DNA from: Arachis hypogaea
Taxonomy: Eukaryota; Streptophyta; Magnoliopsida; Fabales; Fabaceae
Direction: 5' to 3'
Length of the DNA stretch: 64,000 nt
Assembly (NCBI RefSeq): GCF_003086295.3
Contig: NC_092038.1
Coordinates: 105,183,837-105,247,836, forward strand
Shown here piece by piece: positions 44,064-56,258 of the stretch. The position numbers were made by a program, and so were the translations under genes. Under the pieces are notes generated by a model. The model saw only the letters and a list, made by a program, of their open reading frames with translations. It ran no database searches and was not told the origin of the DNA. Within the stretch, counting starts at the first letter, position 1; the number at the start of each line of letters is the position of its first letter.

Positions 44064-45194
44064 ATAACCTTTATTTTGGGAAGTGGATGCTCCTTTAGTC
44101 TGTGGGGTGCTTGGCCCTTCAAGAGATAGCTTCTGACGCTTCAGTTGCTTCAGTTCACGCCCTTGCTCTTCTTGTTCCCCGAGCAGTTTGCAAAGCATGC
44201 TATTTTGATTTTTCTATTCTTCCTTTAGTTAGTCCATAGCTTCTTGTAACTTGGTAATAGATGCTTCAAGACGCTCCCAGTATTCAATTTGAGGGATTTC
44301 CGGGAGGAACTCCTGTGCTTTCCTCTTGATGGGGTCGTCCTACACTTGTTGTCCTTCCATTGACTTTTTAGTGATTGGTTGCTCAACTGAGATATACTCA
44401 TTTACTCCCATCTTTACCCCAGCATCTTTACATAGCATAGAGATTAAGCTTGGATAAGCCAATTTGGCATCTTTGGAGTTCTTGTTTGCAATTGTGTAAA
44501 GTTCACAAGAGATCAGCTGATGAACTTCCACTTCTTTTCCCAATATAATGTAATGGATCATTACTACTCTTTTGATGGTGACTTCATAGCGGTTGCTAGT
44601 GGGCAGTATAGAACGCCCAATGAAGTCTAGCCAGCCTCTGGCGACTGGTTTGAGATCTCCTCTCTTGAGTTGGTTTGGGACACCCTTTGTGTTGGTTGTC
44701 CACTTGGTTCCAGGGAGGCATATGTCCTCTAGAATTTTATCCAAGCCCTTATTTGTTCTCATCATTCTCCTATTAAAGGAGTCTGGGTCATCTTTCAGTT
44801 GAGGCAGCTTGAAGATCTCTCTTATTTTGTCAGGGTGGAGGTGAACAATCTTCCCTCTGACCAGAGTTTGATAGTCATAGAAGATGGTTCCAGCTATTCT
44901 TTGCCTGTCTGTTTGTCATAGATTAGAGTAGAATTCCTAAACCATGTTTCTTCCCACTTTTGTTTCAGGATTAGCTATGGTTTCCCAGCTCCTGTTTCGA
45001 ATTTGCTCTTGGATCTCCAGATATTCGTCTTCTTTTAGATCGAATTTAACTTTCAGAATCACTGACCTTAGACCCATTATTTTGTAGTAATGGTCTGAAT
45101 GTTCTTTGGTTAAGAACTTCCCTTGATTCCAAAGTGGTTTTGGAATATTCTCTTTCTTGCCTCTTGGAGTGGTTTGTTTTCCCTTAGGAGCCAT
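44064..45194 (-). pseudogene. 3' ORF of element D, broken
   Basis: ATG 45194 (M-A-P-K-G-K-Q) opens a frame with stops at 44939-44937 (TAG for Gln), 44918-44916 (TGA for Trp) and 44342-44340 (TAG for Gln). The last is at the same site as in A (20763). The central domain (V-A-R-G-W-L-D-F-I-G-R-S) and the coiled-coil end are present. The intact relative is F (60814). Confidence 0.75.
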
Positions 45195-45249
45195 GATCTT
45201 AGTGGGTATTGGTTTAGTGATCACGGATAAACACACCAAACATAGAGGT

Positions 45250-45267
45250 TTGCTTGTCCTCAAGCAA
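45250..45267 (-). other. Duplicated module hairpin of element D, upstream copy
   Basis: TTGCTTG-TCCT-CAAGCAA on plus, just upstream of the 3' ORF start on the minus strand. Confidence 0.65.
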
Positions 45268-45728
45268 AAGAAAGGAAAGAAGAGGGATAGAGGGAGAGCC
45301 AAGTTCGAATTGTGGAGGAGAGGAGGGAGGCCGAACGTGGATTTAAAGGGAACGGGTGGGTTTTTTCAAAAATTTTTGAAAATGATATGATAGAAGATAT
45401 GATTTGTAAAAGATAAGTATGATAGGAAAAAGATTTAATTTAAAATTGAAAAGTTATGAAAGATATTTGAAAAGGATAAATCTGAATTTTGAAAAGAATA
45501 TATGATGAGTTTAAAAAGATATGAGAAGAATTCAAAAAGATAATTGAGTTTTGAAAAAGGTTTGAAAAAATATTGAAGAAAAATTAAGAAATATGTTTAA
45601 GATTAAAAATTTTTCGAAATTGAAGTTGAAAGATGAGAGTTTGTAACATGTTTGTGCAAGAAATCATGAATGAAACATGAAAAATGGAAAAAATTGAAGT
45701 GAAAACAAAGTTACCTTCTCCCTACAAT

Positions 45729-46032
45729 CCTGGCGTTAAACGCCCAACTGCTGCATGTTTTGGGCGTTTAACGCCCATCTGTTGCTTCTCCTGGGCATTT
45801 AACGCCCAGCTGTAGCTTCTGGCTGGCGTTAAACGCCAGAAAATTCTTTATCACTGGGCGTTTTTCTGAACGCCCAGGATGCTGCAAATCTGGCGTTAAA
45901 CGACCAGAATGGTATCCATTCTGGCGTTTAACACCCAGATGGCTATCCCTACTGGAGTTAAACACCCATTAGGTCCTTCTTTTGGGCGTTTAACGCCCAA
46001 AACAGCTTTTACTAGCGTTTTCACACCAGTGA
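45729..46032 (-). repeat. GGCGTT-N-AACGCC palindrome array of element D
   Basis: About ten copies between integrase and the 3' ORF. Some arms are degraded (for example ACACCC), but spacing stays near 30-35 bases. Confidence 0.88.
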
Positions 46033-46123
46033 GCTTTTTTTTGCTATTTTATCCTCTGAATCCTTCTGTAACTCTGTGAACTCATGCAATTGCTATTTTA
46101 CCTTGAAGATAATTAATATGAAC

Positions 46124-46150
46124 CTGTAAATTATCATTTAATTAACAAAT
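46124..46150 (-). promoter_or_regulatory. Candidate 3' splice site in element D
   Basis: Minus strand ATAATTTACAG|G with AG at 46125-46124, about 40 bases after the hairpin. Confidence 0.35.
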
Positions 46151-46164
46151 AAGCTTTGTTAATG

Positions 46165-46182
46165 GCTGGGTTGCCTCCCAAC
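46165..46182 (-). other. Post-integrase hairpin of element D
   Basis: Minus strand GTTGGGAGGCAACCCAGC, a six-bp stem with one wobble pair and loop AGGCAA. Confidence 0.6.
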
Positions 46183-46223
46183 AAGCGCTTCTTTATTGTC
46201 TTTAGCTAGACTATTACTGAGCT

Positions 46224-47437
46224 TTAATCAAGTCTCAGTTTTGAGCATTCTTGCTTAAAATTGCTTTCAAGATAATATTTGACTCTCTGTCTATTAACAA
46301 TGAATTTTTTGTTAGAGTCATTATCCTGAAGCTCTCCATATCCATATGGTGACACACCTGTAATCACATATGGTCTTCTCCACCTAGATTTCAACTTTCC
46401 AGGGAATAATCTGAGCCTAGGTTAAATAGCAAAACGTTCTGCCCTGGCTCAAAGACTCTGGATGACAGCTTCTTATCATGCCATCTTTTAGCTTTCTCTT
46501 TGTAAATTTTTGCATTTTTGAAAGCGTTGAGTCTGAATTCCTCTAGCTCATTTAACTGGAGCAATCGTCTTTCTCCAGCTAACTTGGCATCAAGGTTTAG
46601 GAATCTGGTTGCCCAGTAGGCCTTGTGTTCCAGTTCCACTGGCAAGTGACAGACTTTTCTATACACAAGCTGGTATGGAGAGGTCCCTATAGGAGTCTTG
46701 AATGCTATTCTGTATGCGCACAGAGCATCATCCAAGCTTCTTGCCCAATCCCTTCTACGGTTAATCACAGCCCGTTCCAGGATTCTTTTATGTTCTCTAT
46801 TAGAAACTTCAGCTTGCCCATTTGTCTGTGGATGATATGGAGTTGCCACCCTGTGGCTAACTCCATATCGAACCATAGCAAAGTACAGCTGTTTATTGTA
46901 GAAATGAGCGCCCCCATCATTGATTAGTACTCTAGAGACACCAAATCTATCGAAGATGTGTTTCTAGAGGAATTTCAGCACTGTCTTAGTATCATTGGTG
47001 GGTGTTGCAAAAGCCTCCACCCATTTGGATACATAATCCACTACCACCAGAATATAAGTGTTTGAGTATGATGGTGGGAAAGGCCCCAAGAAGTCAATAC
47101 CCCATACATCAAACAACTCAATCTCTAAGATCCCTTGTTAAGGCATGGAATAACCGTGAGGCAAACTGCCAGATCTTTGGCAACTGTCACAATTACGTGC
47201 AAACTCTCGGGAGTCTTTATAGAGAGTAGGCCAGTAGAAGCCACATTGGAGGACTCTTGTGGCTGTTCGCTCACTTCCAAAATGTCCTCCATATTGTGAT
47301 CCATGGCAATGCCAAGGGATCTTATGTTCTTCTTCTTTAGGCACACATCTACGGATTACTCCGTCTGTACATCTCTTGAAGAGATATAGTTCATCCCACA
47401 GATAGTACTTTGCATCCGAGATCAATTTCTTTGATTG
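46224..47437 (-). pseudogene. Element D integrase, broken
   Basis: The HHCC zinc region ([10 protein letters not shown] ... C-D-S-C) and core are recognisable. Stops include a TAA in M-P-Q-Q (about 47138) and one before K-H-I-F. Second Asp lies in N-D-G-G-A-H-F (Asn and Ala replace Ser and Thr of A), Glu in A-E-V-S-N. A one-base frameshift near 46430 destroys the C-terminal domain. Confidence 0.85.
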
Positions 47438-48270
47438 CTACCTACTATATTCTTTGGGTATGAATCTCACAGCCTTGTAGTTTGCAATGTCTGCAAACCA
47501 TGGTACTTCCTGGATGGCAAAGAGTTGCTCATCTAGAAATTTTTTAGAGATCTCAGTAAGAGGGAGGGATGCCCCTTCTACTGGTTCTATTCGGGATAGG
47601 TGATCTGCTACTTGGTTCTCTGTCCCTTTTCTGTCTCTTATTTCTATATCAAACTCTTGCAGAAGCAACACCCATCTTATGAGTATGGGTTTTGAATTTT
47701 GCTTTGTGAGTAGATATTTAAGAGCAGCATGGTCAGTGTACACAATCACTTTTGATCCTACTAAATAAGATCTGAACTTGTCAATGGCGTAAACCACTGC
47801 AAGTGACTCTTTTTCTGTGGTTGAGTAGTTCTTCTGTGCGTCATTTAAAACACGACTGACATAATAAATGACATGCAAAAGCTTGTCATGCCTTTGTCCC
47901 AACACTGCACCAATGGCATGGTCACTGGCATCACACATTAGTTCAAATGGTAATGTCCAGTCTGGTGCAGAGATGACTGGTGTTGTGACCAGCTTAGCTT
48001 TCAGAGTCTCAAACGCCTGCAGACACTCCTTATCAAAGATAAATGGCGTGTCAGCAGCTAGCAGATTATTCAGAGGTTTTACAATTTTTGAAAAATCTTT
48101 TATAAACCTCCTAATCCTGCATGCCCCAGAAAGCTTCTGATTGCCTTAACATCGGCAGGTGGTGGTAATTTTTCAATTACCTCTACCTTAGCTTGATCCA
48201 CCTCTATTCTCTTGTTCAAAATTTTGTGCCCAAGGACAATTCCTTCAGTCACCATAAAGTGACATTTCTC
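47438..48270 (-). pseudogene. Element D RT end and RNase H, broken
   Basis: After a TAG at 48271-48273 the RT tail continues, then a four-base deletion near 48110 (in H-A-G-F-Y-R-R) shifts the frame. RNase H is open from 47938 ([16 protein letters not shown]) to a TAG at the end, where Gln is expected after K-E-Y-S-R. Confidence 0.85.
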
Positions 48271-49350
48271 CTAGTTTAAAACCAGGTTAGTCTCTTGGCA
48301 TCTCTTTAGAACAAGTGCTAGATGGTCAAGACAGGAGCTGAATGAGTCTCCAAAAACTGAAAAGTCATCCATGAAGACTTCCAAAAATTTTTCCACCATA
48401 TCAGAGAAAATAGAGAGCATGCACCTTTGAAAGGTTGCAGGTGCATTGCACAGACCAAATGGCATCCTTCTGTATGCAAATACTCCAGATGGACAAGTGA
48501 ATACTATTTTTTCTTGATCCTGGGGATCTACTGTAATTTGATTATAACCTGAATATCCATCCAGAAAGCAGTAGTAATCATGACCTACTAGTCTTTCTAG
48601 TATCTGGTCTATGAATGGTAAAGGAAAATGATCCTTTTTGGTAGCTGTATTGATCCTTTTGTAATCAATACACATACACCACCCTGTAACTGTTCTTGTA
48701 GGAACCAGTTCATTTTTTTCATTATGAACCACTGTCATGCCACCCTTCTTAGGGATGACTTGGACAGGGCTCACCCAGGGGCTATTAGAAATAGGATAAA
48801 TAATCCCAGCCTCTAGTAATTTAGTGACCTCCTTCTGCACCACCTCCTTCATGGCTGGATTCAGCCGCTTCTGTGGTTGAACCACTGGCTTAGCATCACC
48901 CTCCAATAGGATCTTGTGCATGCATCTGGCTGGGCTAATGCCCTTAAGATTACTGATAGACCACCCAAGAGCTGTCTTGTGTGTCCTCAGCACTTGAATT
49001 AGTGCTTCCTCTTCCTGTGGCTCTATGGTAGAGCTTATGATTACAGGAAAAGCGTCACCTTCTCCCATAAATACATATTTCAGGGATGGTGGTAATGGTT
49101 TGAGCTCGGGTTTAGGAGGTTTCTCCTCTTCCTGAGGAATTTTCAGAGGTTCTATTATTCTCTCTGGTTCCTCCAGATCAGGCTGAACATCTTTAAAGAT
49201 ATCCTCTAGCTCTGATTCGAGACTCGTAGTCATATTGACCTCTTCCACCAGAGAGTCAATAATATCAATGCTCATGCAATCGTTTGGGGTGTCTGGATGC
49301 TGCATAGCTTTGACAACATTCAACTTAAACTCGTCCTCATTGACTCTCAA
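48271..49350 (-). pseudogene. Element D protease-RT linker and RT
   Basis: This 359-codon frame has A-L-G-W-S-I-S, P-V-Q-P-Q-K-R-L-N, C-I-D-Y-K-R-I-N and F-M-D-D-F-S-V-F. It stops at TAG 48273-48271, where A and F have Trp (L-V-L-N-W-E-K). Conservative changes (for example K for R in Q-K-R) show drift. Confidence 0.87.
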
Positions 49351-49383
49351 GGTTAATTCCCCTTTTTGGATGTCAATGCGGGT

Positions 49384-51255
49384 TCATCCAGTTGCTAGAA
49401 AAGGTCTTCCTAGAATGAGAGTTGTACTCTTGTGCTCTTCCATTTCCAGCACCACAAAGTCAGTGGGAAAGGCAAATGGCCCAACCTTGACAATCATGTC
49501 TTCAATCATGCCTGATGGGTATTTAAGTTGGAGACATATCCGGGTTGGTTTGACTTCTTCAGTCAAACCAAGCTTTTTGATAGTGGATGCAGGTATTAGG
49601 TTGATACTTGCTACAAGATCACATAAATCTTTCTTGGTACAAGTACCCTCTAATGTGCATGGTATCATGAAGCTTTCGGGATCTTTAAGCTTCTCTGGTA
49701 AGCTTTTCAGAATGGCTGCACTACATTCTTTAGTGAGGTAAACTTTTTCAGTTTCTCTCCAATCCTTCTTATGACTTAAGATCTCTTTCATGAACTTAGC
49801 ATAAGAGGGTATTTGCTCAAGTGCCTCTGTAAACGGAATCTTTATTTCAAGAGTCTTGAGATAGTCTGCAAAGCGGGCAAATTGCTTATCCTGTTCTGCT
49901 TGGCAGAGTTTCTGAGGATAAGGCATTTTGGCTTTGTATTCCTCAACCTTAGTTGCTGCAGGTTTATTTCCTACAGATGTGGTTGGAGAAGCCTTTTTAG
50001 AGGGATTGCTATCAGCACTTGTATGTGTCTGATCTCTCACTGGCGTTTGAATGCCAGGGTTGGAAGCTGGATTGCTGATAGAAGCCAACTTCTTACCTGT
50101 TTTTGGCGTTTGAATGCCAGAACTGAGCTTCCCTTAGGCGTTTAACGCCAACTCCTTGCCTGTTTGTGGCGTTTGAACGCCAGAACTGAACATGGGTTGG
50201 GCATTTAACGCCATCTCTCCACCCTCTTCTGGCGTTTGAGCGCTAGAATTATTCCTCTCTGGGCTTTTACTGTCCTCAGAGGGATTTTGGGTAGCAGTTT
50301 GTTCATTTCTTGGCTTTCTGCTGCTTTGAAATGAGGTATTTAATGTTTTCTCACTTCTTAATTGAACTGCTTGGCACTCTTCTATTATTTGTTTTGATAA
50401 CTATTGTTCTGTTTGCTTCAATTGTACTTCCATATTCATATTAGCCATTCTTGTGTATTGTAGTATCTTCTTGAATTCGACTAGCTATTTTGTTAGAAAA
50501 TCTAATTGCTGATTGAATTCAGTAACTTGTTCTGCAGGACTGAGTTCAGCAGTTAATATTTTAGCCTCTTCTTTCATGGAAAGTTCACTACTTAGGTACA
50601 GATGCTGATTTCTGGCAACTGTATCAATGAGCTCTTGAGCTTTTTCAATTGTCTTTCTCATGTGTATAGATCCACCAGCTGAGTGGTCCAAAAACATCTG
50701 AGCTTTCCCTGTAAGCCCATAATAGAAGATGTCTAACTGCACCCACTCTGAAAACATTTCAGAGGGGCATTTTCTTAGAATCTCTCCGTATCTCTCCCAG
50801 GCATCATAAAGAGATTCATTATCTCCTTGTTTAAAGCCTTGGATGTTTAGCCTTAGCTGTGTCATCCGTTTTGGAGGGAAATATTGATTCAGGAATTTTT
50901 CTGACAGCTGTTTCCATGTCCTTATGCTGGCCTTAGGTTGGTTATTTAACCACCTCTTAGCTTGGTCTTTTACAGCAAATGAAAACAGTAATAATCTGTA
51001 GACATCCTGATCTACTTCCTTATCATGTACTGTGTCAGCAATTTGTAAAAACTGTGCCAGAAACTCTGTAGGTTCTTCTTGTGGAAGACCAGAATACTGG
51101 CAACTTTGCTGCACCATGATAATAAGCTGAGGATTCAACTTAAAACTACTGACTCCGATGGAGAGTATACAGATACTACTCCCATATGAAGCAGTAGTGG
51201 GGTTAGCATATGACCCCAGAGTCCTTTTGGACTGTTCATTTTCACTTAGGTCCAT
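49384..51255 (-). pseudogene. Element D gag and protease, broken
   Basis: ATG 51255 (M-D-L-S-E-N) starts gag, collinear with A. Stops in the same frame lie at 50485-50487, 50401-50403, 50134-50136 and 49384-49386, mostly at Gln or Arg codons. The protease motif reads D-L-V-A instead of D-L-G-A: the active-site Gly is replaced, so it would be inactive apart from the stops. Palindromes lie in the gag tail (about 50038-50246). Confidence 0.87.
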
Positions 51256-51727
51256 GATAGAGAAAGGGAGATGTTGTAAATTGGAGATTCAAATAGTATT
51301 AAAATATTTTTTTTTAGAAAACGGAAATTAAAAAAATAAAATAAAATAAAATGAAAAAGAGGTGAGGATTTTCAAAAAATGAAGAGAGAGAAAAAGTGGT
51401 TAGGAAGTTTTGAAAAAGATATGATTTATAAAAATTTTAAAAAGGATATGATTTGAAAAAGATATGAATTTTTTTAAAAAACTTGACAACTAAGATATGA
51501 TAAGATAAAATTTTGAAATTGAAATCTGAATTTTTATGAAAAATTTTGAAATATTTGCTTAAAAAAAGTTAGAAAAGATATTTTTTATTTTTGAATTTTA
51601 TGATGAAAGAGAAAAACACACAAAAGACACAAGACTTAAAATTTTTAGATCTAGTTCTCCTTGTTCTCGAAAATTTTGGAGGAAAAACACCAAGGCACAC
51701 CAAACTTAAAAAGTTTAGATCAAATTG
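51256..51727 (-). other. Leader of element D, truncated
   Basis: A/T-rich sequence homologous to the A leader on the minus strand, with one ACACCAAACTT-type motif near 51696. It ends where the E LTR begins; PBS and 5' LTR are missing. Confidence 0.65.
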
Positions 51728-52275
51728 TGTTCATACCCTGGGTCAAGGTGTCTGACCCGGGATGTTCGACAGACAAAAGCGACCGACCTCTTCAGGTCAG
51801 GACAACCCGACCTCTTCTCAAAGAGCTCGGTCAAGTCCCCAGGAAAGCCCAGAAAAGGGCCCAAATAGAGGAATATGCCCCAAATCCCAAGGAGGCCTAA
51901 GCCTACAGAGAGAAGGGCGGTTCCCTTGAAGATAAGATGACCTCACTTAAAGATAAGATAAAGATAAGATAAGATAACTAACTTATCTTATCCACAGAAG
52001 GCCACATCTCACCATTATAAATACACTGGAGCACCCAGCTATAACTCATACTCTGATTCTACTAGACACCTGCTTAATACCCTTGCTAACTTAAGCATCG
52101 GAGTCCCTTGCAGGTACCCCCAACCCTCCGGGGACGAAGGATTCGCAGCACTCTCAGTCCCACAAGTCGAACACACCAGCTCCGGCCGCTATACACCTGC
52201 CGGACATGTCGGCTCTGACCAACACAGAAGATCTCGACCGAGATCGACCTACAGTTTCAGGTAACCCTCGGAACA
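51728..52275 (+). repeat. 5' LTR of element E (548 bp)
   Basis: Starts TGTTCATACC, ends GGAACA, one base before the PBS. TATAAATA at about 52016-52023. The start is inferred from the point where D homology stops and a TG terminus is seen; there is no second LTR to confirm it. Confidence 0.65.
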
Positions 52276-52276
52276 T

Positions 52277-52294
52277 TGGCGCCGTTGCCGAGGA
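52277..52294 (+). promoter_or_regulatory. Primer binding site of element E
   Basis: TGGCGCCGTTGCCGAGGA, identical to the site of element A. Confidence 0.85.
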
Positions 52295-52316
52295 ACCTGG
52301 AAGTCATCCCAACACC

Positions 52317-54602
52317 ATGGCGGACAACCATGACCACGACCACGACTCAGGTTTGGAAGATAGAACGCCACACAAGAACACGGATGTTGTACTTAAAGAT
52401 ACTCTGGAATCCAATGGAGACAAAAATTCATCAAATCCCGGGGCGATAGAAGCACTTCAAAACCGATTGAAGCAACTTGAGAAAGAAGCCCAACATCAGC
52501 ACGAAAAAGAAGAAGATCTACGTCGGGAGATAAGGCGGCGCCGAGAATTAGAAGATAAGCTTATGAAACTCGAAGCCGATCTCAAACCTAAAGCTACACG
52601 ACCCTCCACAGAGGATAGCCTTCAGAAAGATCAAGATCCATTTACCAGGGAAATTATGAAGACCAAAATCCCAAAATATTTCAAACTTCCGGACATGACT
52701 CTATATGACGGCACCTCGGACCCTAACCACCATCTCAGCAACTTCAGAAGTAGAATGTACCTCACTGACGCCTCAGATGCAGTTCGCTGCAAAGCCTTTC
52801 CAACAACTCTTACCAAGATAGCCATTAGATGGTTTGACAATCTGCCTCCAAAATCCATCTCGAGTTTCAACGACCTGGCCGAAAAGTTCCTGGCCCGATT
52901 TTCCATACAAAAGGACAAAGCTAAACACGCACCCAGCCTACTAGGGATCAAGCAAGGAGATCGGGAGAGTCTTCGCAACTACATGGAAAGATTCAACAAA
53001 ACATGTATGGATATACAAAGTCTACCAACGGAAGCTGCCATCATGGGTCTCATAAATGGCCTACGAGAAGGACCATTTAGCCAGTCTATATCAAAGAGGT
53101 ACCCGACATCCCTAGACGAAGTACAAGAATGGGCACAGAAGTACATCAACATGGAGGAGAATTCTCGACTTGGGGAAGCATCGAGGTTCGGTTCTGCCTA
53201 CCGAGATAAAGATAAAGAATCCAGGAAAAAAGAAGATCGCTCTAGAGAGAAAATCAAAAAATATCATAACTACACCCCTCTTAGGGTATCCCTGGTAGAT
53301 ATTTACAAAAAAGTCTGCCATACGGAAAAAATACCCCCAGCTCGGCCACTTAAAAGCAAAAGGGGAGGAGGAAATCGGAACGAATACTGTGAGTATCATC
53401 GAGTCCGAGGACATTCCACCAACGAATGCTTTGACTTGAAAAACGTCATAGAGAAATTAGTTAGGGAAGGAAAACTAGATCGGTTGCTGGCCAACTGGGA
53501 TGAAGAACCAAGAAAAAGAAGAAGGGATGAAGATGTCGGACGATCTGAACGATCACCCCACACACCAGAAAGACATATCCACGTGATACACGGTGGATTT
53601 GCTGGAGGAGGAATCTCCAAATCATCCCGCAAGCGACACCTCAAAGAAGTGTATTATGTCGAAGGCAAGAAAGAGGTGCCAGACATCCCAGCAATCATGT
53701 TTACCAAAGAAGATGCATTCAGAATTATCTCAGGACACGACGACCCTATGGTCATCACAATCATATTGGCAAATGCCAACCTCCACCGTACATTAATTGA
53801 CCAAGGAAGCTCCGCCGACATCTTATTCAAAACTGCCTTCGATAAGCTCAGCTTAGAAGAAAAAGAGCTAAGAGCATACCCGAACAACCTGTTCGGACTT
53901 GGGGATACCCCAGTACAGCCACTTGGATACGTATCATTGCATACAACCTTCGGAAAGGGGAACCAGTCCAGAACACTTAAGATAGATTATATCGTGGTCG
54001 ACGTAAGCTCAGCCTACAATGCCTTAATAGGTCGGACAACGTTAAATCAACTCGGAGCAATAGTTTCAACTCCACATCTATGTATGAAATTCCCAACTAC
54101 AGAAGGGATAGCTACAATAAAAGCAGATCAAAAGATGGCGTGTCGCTGTTATAATGAAAGTCTGAATCTCCGAGGTGAAGGAGCAGAGTTCCACACAATC
54201 GAACTCGGCGGAGATCAGAGACGAGAAGAACTCCGCCCACGACCTGAAGGAGAAATAGAAATAGTCCAGATCGGAGATACCTCAGAAAAAACAACTAATA
54301 TTGGCACGATCCTGAAAGGAGACGCAAAAGAATCGCTAATACGGTTTCTACAAGATAATGTTGATCTCTTCGCATGGAAAGCTGCCGACATGCCAAGCAT
54401 AGATCCCGAACTAATGAGCCACAAGCTGGCAGTCTATCGGGGATCCCAGTCGGTACAACAAAGACGAAGAAAACTCGGGCCAGACCGGTCTCAAGCTGTA
54501 GAAGAACAAGTACAAGCACTACTAGAGGTAGGGTTCATAACAGAAGTTAACTACCCACTATGGCTAGCAAACGTCGTCTTGGTGAAAAAGTCAAATGGAA
54601 AG
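52317..54602 (+). pseudogene. Element E gag-protease-RT (5' part)
   Basis: The frame is open from 52206, but that part lies in the LTR and PBS. ATG 52317 (M-A-D-N-H-D) is the first after the PBS and is preferred. The domains are a coiled-coil N-terminus, gag (P-K-Y-F-K-L-P-D, W-F-D-N-L-P-P, Y-M-E-R-F-N), a zinc motif C-E-Y-H-x4-H-x4-C, protease with D-Q-G-S-S-A-D (Asp at 53799) and the start of RT (W-L-A-N-V-V-L-V-K-K). No stops until the breakpoint near 54602, where the frame runs into unrelated sequence and then F leader. Confidence 0.88.
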
Positions 54603-54938
54603 TGTAACAACCTCGATTTTCGCAAATTAGTGTTTGATTTTCTAAAAATTTTAAGTTTGGTGTCATTTTGTTGTTTTTCTCTTTCCTCATTTCAAAAATC
54701 AAATCTTTTTCATAAAAATTTTTCAATCATATCTTTTAATTGCTATTTTCAAAACCTTTTTAATTGACTAATTGATTCAGTTCTCAATTTGCTTTGATCT
54801 TATTTTCTTTTTAATTTTTGAATTTTTATTTTATTTTTTTTATATTTTATTTTTTCGTTTAATTCAAAAAAAATAAAAATAAAAAATAAAAAGATATTCT
54901 TATCTATTTGCAATCCATATCATTTCCCTTTATCCATT
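54603..54938 (+). other. Junction and truncated leader of element F
   Basis: About 20 bases (54603-54625) match neither neighbour. From about 54626 the sequence is F leader with AAGTTTGGTGT at about 54653. No LTR or PBS is present before gag of F. Confidence 0.6.
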
Positions 54939-56258
54939 ATGGACCTAAGTGGGATTGATCAGTCCAGAAGGACTCTGGGGTCATATGCTAACCCCATTAC
55001 AGCTGCATATGGGAGCAGCATTTGTACACCTCCTATCAAAGCAAGCAGCTTTGAGCTAAATCCTCAACTCATTATCATAGTGCAGCAAAATTGCCAGTAT
55101 TCCGGTCTTCCACAGGAAGAGCCTACTGATTTTCTAGCACAATTCTTACAAATTGCTGATACAGTACATGATAAAGAGGTGGATCAGGATGTCTACAGAC
55201 TATTACTGTTTCCATTTGCTGTAAAAGATCACGCTAAGAGGTGGTTGAATAACCAACCTACAGCAAGCATAAAAACATGGAAACAGTTATCAGACAAATT
55301 CCTGAATCACTTTTACCCTCCAAAGAGGATGACACAGTTAAGGCTGGACATCCAAGGCTTTAAACAAGAGGATAATGAATCCCTTTATAATGCCTGGGAG
55401 AGGTATAGAGGTATGCTAAGAAAATGCCCCTCTGAAATATTTTCAGAGTGGGTACAGTTAGACATCTTCTACTATGGGCTCACAGAAAAAGCTCAGATGT
55501 CTTTAGACCACTCAGCTGGTGGATCTATCCACATGAGGAAGACAATTGAAGAGGCTCAAGAGCTTATAGACACTGTTGCTAGAAATCAATATTTGTACTC
55601 TAGCAATGAGCTCTCTCCAAAAGAGGAAGTCATGACAGTAGTCACTGATCCTAATCCTCAAGAACAGATGATTGAGCTTAATCAACAATTGCTCCGGATG
55701 ACAGAACAGTTAGCAGAATTTAAAGAGATGCTCCATGAAACTAAAGTTGCTAACAAGAACATAGAACTGCAGTTGAATCAATCAAAACAGCAAATATCTA
55801 AACAGATAACAGAGGAATGTCAAGCAGTTCAACTGAGGAGTGGGAAGACACTGAATAACACTGCTCAAAGTAGCAAAAAGCCAAACAATGAACAGTTGAC
55901 AGGGGATAACCAAACCACTGTTCAAAATCCCTCTGAGGACAGTAAGAGCCCAGAGAGGAATGTTATTGGCGTTCAAACGCCAGAGAGGGAAGGAAAGCTG
56001 GCGTTAAACGCCCATTCCTTGCCCAGCTCTGGCGTTCAAATGCCAGAAAAGGGGGAAAAGTTGGCATTAAACGCCCATTTTCCACCCAATCCTGGCGTTC
56101 AGACGCCAAGGGAGGATCAGACACCTGAGAGTGCTGACAGTAATCCCTCTAAAAAGGCTTCTTCAACCACTTCTGTAAGGAATAAACCTGCAGCATCTAA
56201 GGTTGAAGAATATAAAGCCAAGATGCCTTATCCTCAAAAACTCCGCCAAGCGGAATAG
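54939..56258 (+). pseudogene. Element F gag
   Basis: ATG 54939 (M-D-L-S-G-I-D) starts a 439-codon frame with the same gag domain as A (W-L-N-N-Q-P, F-Y-P-P-K-R-M, E-S-L-Y-N-A-W-E-R-Y). The tail carries palindromes read as G-V-Q-T-P-E and L-A-L-N-A-H (55965-56108). TAG at 56256-56258 replaces Gln (CAG in A), after which the same frame continues. Confidence 0.9.

Larger units (their letters stand above)
32162..51727 (-). mobile_element. Element D: decayed Athila-like element, 3' LTR split by C, 5' end lost
   Basis: On the minus strand from right to left: leader (to 51256), gag-PR, RT, RNase H, integrase, palindrome array, 3' ORF, 3' UTR and a 3' LTR at 43018-41951 plus 32637-32162. The 5' LTR and PBS are missing because element E begins inside the leader at 51728. 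The LTR is type I (1544 bp) like A. Gag-pol has many stops, most of them explained by C-to-T or G-to-A changes, and at least two frameshifts. Confidence 0.88.
51728..54602 (+). mobile_element. Element E: Tat-like Ty3/gypsy element, truncated in RT
   Basis: A short LTR (51728-52275, 548 bp), PBS, gag-protease and the first part of RT, then a sharp end near 54602 in the K-K-S-N-G-K segment. The proteins are of a different lineage from the other elements and resemble the Tat group (gag with A-I-R-W-F, protease D-Q-G-S). No 3' part or target duplication can be found. Confidence 0.85.

Noticed and set aside
52206..52316. Use of the first in-frame ATG as the start of E gag
   Set aside because: This part lies in the LTR and PBS; the ATG at 52317 is the first after the PBS.
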